A stretch of 64,000 bases of DNA from Pseudofabraea citricarpa. Its lineage: Eukaryota; Ascomycota; Leotiomycetes; Helotiales; Dermateaceae. Made by a program: the position numbers and the translations under genes. Location: the NCBI GenBank assembly GCA_029641185.1, contig JAPWGK010000008.1:1302001-1366000 (forward strand), given 5' to 3'. Every line of letters begins with the position of its first letter. The first letter of the stretch is position 1. The notes under the pieces are model-generated. The model was not told where the DNA came from. It made no database searches and saw only the letters and a list, made by a program, of their open reading frames with translations. This document shows positions 57,731 to 64,000 of the stretch, piece by piece.

Positions 57731-59591
57731 ATTTTGCTCTGTCCTGAGTGTCCTCGCGAGATCTGATAGCAAGCTGGTGATCCCTGGCCCCTGGAATGAG
57801 GGATCTCCCTGTGCTGTGCCTACCCTCACCCCATCCCTTCCTCGCCTGAGATTGGCAGCTGCAGGTGTCTGTTCGCCCGGCCATGCGAGCCATCGTGTTC
57901 CGGAGCTCGTTTCCTGCACAATCACATTACGCCTCTTCTGCATTGGATGCTGCAGCATGTCTGTACGGTATATTGTGTCTGGACATGCGAGCCCAGTATA
58001 CTGTATGGCTTCGAATCAGGAACAGGGGCACGTGTGGGAAGTGCTGTCCTGACTCCTGTATGGGGGAATTCGTGCATTGGACGAGCTATTTACCCCGAGG
58101 TGCTTCGTGGTTGGCCGACGTGGCAGGTGGCAGGTAATCTGGGCTAGAGTTCGAGATCAGATTGTCATCTCCGTGCTCTCGGCTTGTGGCTTCAGACGAG
58201 AGCCGTCGAGGAGCGAATAAAAGGTTGAAGCTCAGAGAGCCATGGCAGTCGACGGGAACCACATGCCGTTTTCTGTGCAGGAGAACGGGCATCCTACGTA
58301 GGCAATAACGAATTGCAATACTTCGTAGCTCTCGTCTGCCTCATTTTCTTTTTGTGGGCTCCTCCTGGTTCCAATACTCTGTTCTGTTCAATGATGATCC
58401 CAGAGCTGTGCCGACCACAGGCCAGATCGTCTCGGAGCCTAAACTCTCATTTCTCCGGATCCCGCCGTCGAGCCAATCGGCACGTGATGACGAATCCTCT
58501 ACCCAAGAAAGGCAGAAAAGAAAACAGGGTCGAAGTCAACGGTGAGACTTGATTTCGGCAACGCACGATTCTCTTAAGAGTCAGTGATCCTCCTCTATCA
58601 TATGATATGCTATATTCATCTCAACTGAGTTCAATACTGAGCAACATCCTCTCGCTCTGGGCGCTCGCTATGGCCATCATGTGATTGCTCCCGCCCCACC
58701 ATGGCCCAAGGTTTTGTTGCACATCTGCATTTCGACCGCCCCTCGAAGCATTGGAGCCGCCAATTACAAAAGGAGATTTGAGTGGCTGGCCATTCAGTAG
58801 CCACGCCCCGACCGCGAGCACAACCATAACAACAGAGCGTATGGAAGGGACATGATTCAGTGCAGCAGCAACAAAAAACAAACAAGCAAGCAACAAGTCG
58901 TTAACTTGCTTTTTACTTTTGCACTTGTGCTTTCTGATCTCTTTCCGTTTTGTTGTTCGCAAGTGCATAATAGCTCAGTGGCATCGGGGTTTGTTCCTTC
59001 TCGTCAAGCCCCTTTTCGTCCTGTGCCTTTCCGTCTGTCTTTCGGCCAGCTTGCTATCAAACATCTGTCTAGTATGCTATCTATGGAACCCAGTGGCTAC
59101 TCACAGGTTGTTGAGTTCTAATTCCATCGAAGATGTGAAGAATTCTTTCTCTTTTTTTGAAAAGAGATTAAGACAAGTTATGTACCTATCCTCTCGTATC
59201 TGTTATCTTCAATTACAACAAACATGATTCAACTAGTTTCCTCCGAAGAGGAAACTGTATTGTTCCTCAGAATTCCAATTGGGTAGAGCGATATTCTCCA
59301 GTGGGAAGTCTCTTGTGCTATCGTCGTTTGTTTGGCTTTTAATAGATCTACAACTACTACGTATACTCCCGAATAAAATTCTTAACAAATTCAAGAAGTG
59401 GGAAATACATCTTCTTTTCAAACCCCGTACTCTTCCGTCAAATCACAGCTTACGGTTAAGTTGACTCGAGTTGCAGATATTGAATCTTATAATCAAGATC
59501 TCCAGGTTGTTAATTCATAAATATATACAAGAAATGCTACGGTTGTCAGGGTCATCTATCCAATCACCATTTGAACGAGAACAAGCCGAGC

Positions 59592-60976
59592 TCAAAAAGT
59601 CGACCCGATATCTCCAAATTTGATATTCGCAAACGTCACAGCCGGATCGTAGTTGGCCTTGATATTGTCCGGTCTGCTCTCCTCGACGGTACAAGGCCCT
59701 CTGGTCACACCCGGCGCATCTGGATTCGATGCATTGATCGGGGAGACACCATCCAGCCACTGCATAAAGCTGCCCTCATCGGCCCAAATACTCATCGACA
59801 AGACCATTCCCAAATCCAAACTCTTACTGAACCCCGGGAAGCCGCCCAGGTTCGTAAAGTTATCGGTGCCATTGAACACGGCCTTCTCCTCGATACAGTA
59901 CTCGGCCGTGAGAGAATCATAGGGCTCGAAGTCCGGGATGTCGACTTTGGAGTTCTGGATCACCTCGCCATCTTGCACGTACAGGCGCCGGATCTCGACC
60001 AGCTCGCTGGCACTCGTGTTGTCGGCCGTCAGGAACTGCGTCACGACTTTGAAGACCCGGTTCGTGTCGACGATCTTCTCTGGCCCGTAGAAACTCGTGT
60101 TGCCCAGTCGGTAGGGGTTGAAATCGCAGCCTCCTCGGTCACATGCATCGCACTGTCCGCTGATGCGGGAATCGCATGTATACTTTGATTCGGGCGTACA
60201 CGTATGTGGTGTATATGCCGTGGCGACTTTGTTGGCTTCCCAGATATCCATTTCTGGACAGCAGGCACCGTAAGTGTTATTCAGATTTGCCTATAAAAGT
60301 CTCAGTCATGTTCTCATTTGTCATTCCTTTCCCCTCTTCTTCTTTTCTTCTTTCTTTTCCTCGCCAAGAGATCAGAGGATAGTATACACACCTGGCCATC
60401 AATCCATCGCAAATACGTCGGACACTGCGCATCACAATAACCGGTACCGTACTTCGGGCCAGCGGTATTCGTGGCACTCTTGCCTCCATCCTCCAGCATA
60501 TTAATAAAGTACAGGGCGCCATTGGTGCCGCACGGCATGAGCGACATGTCGACGTCGTAGGCAAACTCCTGGTTCTTGAGGAAGAACATCTGGTACTTAT
60601 CCTGGTCCTCGGCGAGCAGGTAGACGCGCGGGCTGCCATCTTCCAGCTTCATGGTGAAGGCGGACCCGTTGGTGCTCAGGATCTTCGTGTAGTCGACGCC
60701 GTCGGGCGCGCAGTTCAGCGCGCATGTCGTCGCGTCCGGGCACAGCGCTGCGTTCCACGTCCCGTTGCTGTGGCAGAGCACTGACGGGTCCGCCACGGAT
60801 CGCAGAGGTCGCTGGTCTGTCTCTTGCACCAGCGACGTCTGCAGTGTCGTGCACTCCCCGCCCGTCACGCATCGCTGCGTCGTGAGGGTCGGGTGGATCT
60901 CTGGCGTGAAGTTCCCGGCTTGTTGCGCGATGGCCACGCTGCTTAGGAGGGCGCAGGTGAGAATCACACACCGCAT
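59592..60976 (-). CDS. GH7 cellobiohydrolase-type glycoside hydrolase, no CBM
   Basis: Two exons (intron 60291-60391) give 427 residues. The signal peptide is about residues 1-17 ('MRCVILTCALLSSVAIA'), and the mature protein starts at the usual glutamine ('QQAGNFTPEIHP'). The GH7 active site E208-M-D210-I-W-E213 is intact (nucleophile, helper, acid by family rule) in 'YGACCPEMDIWEANKVA'. Other family sequences are 'NTAGPKYGTGYCDAQCP', 'GGCDFNPYRLGNTSFYGP', 'FKVVTQFLT', and near the end 'GVTRGPCTVE' and 'FANIKFGDIGSTF'. It hydrolyses cellulose outside the cell. The loops look closer to cellobiohydrolase I than to endoglucanases, but some are short. There is no linker or cellulose-binding module, so it ends with the catalytic core. 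About 18-20 cysteines fit the disulphide-rich fold. A TATAAAG lies ~140 bp upstream. Confidence 0.93.
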
Positions 60977-61114
60977 GTTCGTTTCTAAGCTTGAGGGAGA
61001 AAAAAGAAGGGATTCGGAACGAGTTCTCGAGTAAATAATTGAATGAATAAGCGAATGAATGAGTGAGTGTAACTAAGAACAAAAACCTACAACCACCATG
61101 GAAATCAACCAATA

Positions 61115-61121
61115 CTTTATA
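61115..61121 (-). promoter_or_regulatory. TATA box of the GH7 gene
   Basis: Reads TATAAAG on the minus strand, about 140 bp before the ATG at 60976. Confidence 0.45.
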
Positions 61122-61641
61122 CCCCCAAGCCTCGTCGTCCCACACACATATATGCACATACCCATACCACACGTCAACTCCACTTAACTGACCGAGGTAA
61201 TGTAGGTCAAGCTGGAATAGGAGAAAATGCAGACAGGCCACTATCCACTACCGTATCTATCCACTTCACAGTATAGTAAGCAGTCCACTTCTCCTCCTCC
61301 TGCATGCCATCCATCCACAGTCCCTCGTCAACATGAAGCATAAACCTCCCAGCTGCCGTCACGAACAAAGTAGCCTGCGAATTTTAAAAAGAAGTTTCCC
61401 CTGACAGGGCGCGGGCGCGAGGGGAAAAGTTTAACCTTATAAGCAAGAAGCGAATCTGGGGATATCCCGTCCCCGTCCCCGTCTCTGCGGGCGGCCGCGC
61501 TGAGGAGTTGCACAAACGAGCATGCGACTTACAGTAGGTAGGGTATATAAGAAAGAAAGAAAGAAAAGAAAAGAGTCTTGAAGGCGGCACATTAGACGCT
61601 ATCTCCCTCTGTTTTCCCTTCTGTTGTCTTCCTTTCTGTCC

Positions 61642-61658
61642 TTTTTTTTTTTTTTTTG
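61642..61658. repeat. Poly-T tract
   Basis: Run of about 17 T residues in the GH7 upstream region; prone to length variation. Confidence 0.8.
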
Positions 61659-64000
61659 CTTTGTGTGAGGGATTTGCTGCCTGCCCCCCAACGAACGGCT
61701 TTCTCGGCCACCGCTCACAAGGGACAGCAATTAAAACTCCAAACCGCATCGTTAATATGCACGAAAGCTTGCTGATCTTTTACGGGTGCTGTACCATCGC
61801 TGGTTTATGTGAAACCCTTTAGCCATGCATGGGTGCTGAAAAATAGAGTTTCGAAACTCTACTTTACTTTTGCCTCGGTGGTCGTTTAATTCGAGAAGAT
61901 GAAGGGGGGAGGAGATAAAGGGGTCAAGCGAGCGAAAAGGAGATGTTATGTTTATGCATGGTACACGTTTTGAAAGTTGACATTTGAAAGTCTAACTGTC
62001 GCTTACCTAGTAGCGGGTTGCTTTTTGCGTAGAATAGAGGTTAGAGGTAGTATAGAGATTTTTTGGGGTTTAGTTTTTGTTTTGTGATATGTGAAAGCTT
62101 TTCTGAGTTATACTTTCCGCGAGGGGGGGGGGGTCAAATGACAGGTTCTTGTAAGCAAGTACCTACTTTACCTGTTTTGTTAAGTATAAGGGTGTGAGCC
62201 GCTTATTGCGTCTTGTAGTTACAGTATTTGTCGCTTTTATTGAGACCTGCCTCTCGGAACCTTGCCACGGGCGGTAGTAGACGTATATTCCAGACTTGAA
62301 TTTATGTTTGAAAATAGAAACATGATACTCAAGAAAATTTTGTGGAGTCTGACGCTATTATATCAGCTGAGAAAAATTGATCTGGAAACTCGATAGATGT
62401 ATGATAAATTTAGAAGAAGAAAACTTTTTATATTTCCAAGTACTTTCTATTGTCATCTAATTCATCGTCATCTAACTCATCATCATTTGATTATCTTGTA
62501 TTTGTTTGCAGAGTATTCTTTGACGACTACTTGTATTCTAATTTGAAGTGCTAGCGTGTTTACATGTGTCAGAATCAACCTCTTGATAAGACGGGTAGCT
62601 GAGTGTGTATTACTTTCAAAGGTTGAATACCTCGGTAAGAATTGCATTGGCTGTTTCCTTGCTGTTTCCTGATTATTACTATCTTCGGAGATTTGAAAAT
62701 AAATGTTCTTGTCCGCCCCCGCTCCTTATGTTGTTTTATTTTCGAGTTTTCTCTTTTTATTTCAAGATAAACTAACTAATTCAAGGTATAAAGAGTTGGT
62801 AGCTAAAAGATATCAAAATCTCAAAAGAGCAAGTACTAAGTTAGAGGTTACACAACTTCAAAGAGCCTTCGTGACACGAATATTAAAATTGAAGTTACAC
62901 ATGACGCAACGCAACTAAGTTATCGAATTCCTTTGAGTTAAAAGATGCTGACATGAAGAGACCTAAGCATGTGCTTTGAATAGATGCTTTAAATAGCTGG
63001 TGTAACTCTTGGAAGTGTGTCACGCTGCCTATTCTCAGCCGCACAACAAACGTGATTTTGGCTTGGGCGGTCTGGGCGCGTGGGCTGTAGATATCCTCAA
63101 GTTCAATCCCTCCTTCCAAGTCTATATCTACCAAGCAAGGTGAAAAGCGAAAAGCAAAATCACAATTTGAACAGTATGCTAGACAAGAAGACAGAGATTT
63201 TCAATGGTAACGAAGCTGACTAGACGGGCTTGCCAGCCATCGTACAAAGACGTAAGGTAGTACGAAGTGCTGACAACGAGAGGGTAGGTGACAACAGGAA
63301 AGGATATGGCGACAGGGTAAGGGGTAAATCCCTAGGACGCCCATCGAAGTCTGACAAGGATTGAAGGATTCCGTGCAACCCCTGTAGTATGACTGTGGAT
63401 GATGATGTTTTTTGGGATACTCTGCGCCAGGCAAGAGCTATGTAGCTACTAGTGTACGCGTAACAAACCCCATAGGAATTATTTTCCTATGGTTCTGACG
63501 CAAGTCATCCGGAAAAGCTTTCTCTTGATAAAACCGCCGAACATCATGCATGCAAGTAATGCCTTAAAGAGGTAGCCGGAAGTGTGGGGGGCGTCTTGGC
63601 TAATAAAGGTGATATTGTTACTCCCGGATAGAATTTGTCCTAATGCTATGTTTTTAGCTATTAACGAGTCTGACAAATGAGGCACAAGCCCACATGGAAG
63701 TCTTTGAATGTATTACAACTTTGGTTTACTATTATACTACTAAGGAGCCAATATTTCTGATATAGAACTCTTCTGACCTGACTGGAGATATCTTGGATCT
63801 TCATACTAAATACCAGATAGTGAAACTAAAACTATACGCGCTGATACTAAGTACAAACCCAAGTCTATAATCCATATCAACCGATTTCCAGTTCAACGAC
63901 CTATGTTAGATACCTTCAAAGCTAATAATTAGAAGAGTTATTTTAACTCAAATTAAAGAGGCGATTTTATCTGTTAGAGCGTTTATGCCGTGCGCTAGAA

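Larger units (their letters stand above)
55171..59591. other. 4.4-kb gene-free region with tandem repeats
   Basis: No convincing coding region on either strand. Base composition is balanced (not RIP-like), with C/T-rich and G/A-rich patches. It includes two tandem repeats listed separately. It could hold long leaders or promoters of the two flanking genes or a non-coding transcript; sequence alone cannot tell. Confidence 0.4.
60977..64000. other. GH7 promoter region, then AT-rich gene-free edge
   Basis: The left part is the GH7 upstream region. It contains a GAAA-type repeat (61550-61575), a T17 run (61642-61658) and an 11-base G run (62123-62133). From about 62300 the sequence is AT-rich. 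The last ~300 bp are rich in TA and have no open frame, similar in feel to a RIP-affected repeat, but no terminal repeat or protein trace could be recognised. Confidence 0.4.

Overview
The window is nuclear DNA of a filamentous ascomycete (Pezizomycotina). The signs are many short introns (mostly 46-100 bp, GTAWGT-like donors, CTRAC-like branch sites), fungus-specific families (Zn2Cys6 regulators, a Pth11-like receptor, LysM and DUF8004-type proteins, secreted GH7/GH16/GH43 enzymes), and a transposon mutated in the manner of repeat-induced point mutation (RIP). A leotiomycete-like plant-associated or litter-decaying fungus would fit, but that is inference from family content, and I name no species. 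All exon structures below were deduced by hand from splice signals and reading phase. For every multi-exon gene the exons sum to a whole number of codons.

Left part (1-17 kb) is gene-poor and accessory in character. It holds the start of a coiled-coil gene cut by the left edge, a complete Tc1/mariner element killed by RIP-type changes (1099-2459), and a lone protein-kinase-like gene with a degenerate catalytic loop. Next comes a group of an MFS transporter (7.0-8.9 kb, minus), a Pth11-like seven-helix receptor (10.6-11.8 kb, plus) and a Zn2Cys6 regulator (12.5-14.9 kb, plus), followed by a decayed, 5'-truncated ADP/ATP carrier copy (15.9-16.6 kb).

The middle (17-33.5 kb) is mostly conserved housekeeping: a glucose-6-phosphate 1-epimerase-like protein, the telomere/replication-timing protein Rif1 (1885 residues, with PP1-docking motifs), and the G-alpha chaperone/GEF Ric8 transcribed divergently from Rif1. 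Two secreted glycoside hydrolases (GH16 and a GH43-like protein) flank them.

The right part (37.8-61 kb) holds a secreted carboxylesterase, a BTB-like protein, a three-LysM secreted protein with eight cysteines, and a three-gene catabolic-looking cluster. In that cluster an ACS-type MFS transporter and a fumarylacetoacetate-hydrolase-family enzyme share one divergent promoter, and a Zn2Cys6 regulator ends 65 bp from the enzyme. Beyond lie an acidic serine-rich protein, a DUF8004-type protein and a GH7 cellobiohydrolase-type enzyme. Large stretches without recognisable genes are 18.2-21.2, 33.5-37.8, 55.2-59.6 and 61-64 kb.

No complete new system is proven. The best candidates for new biology are the transporter/FAH/regulator cluster, the transporter/receptor/regulator group, the kinase-like orphan and the GH43-like protein that lacks a family glutamate.
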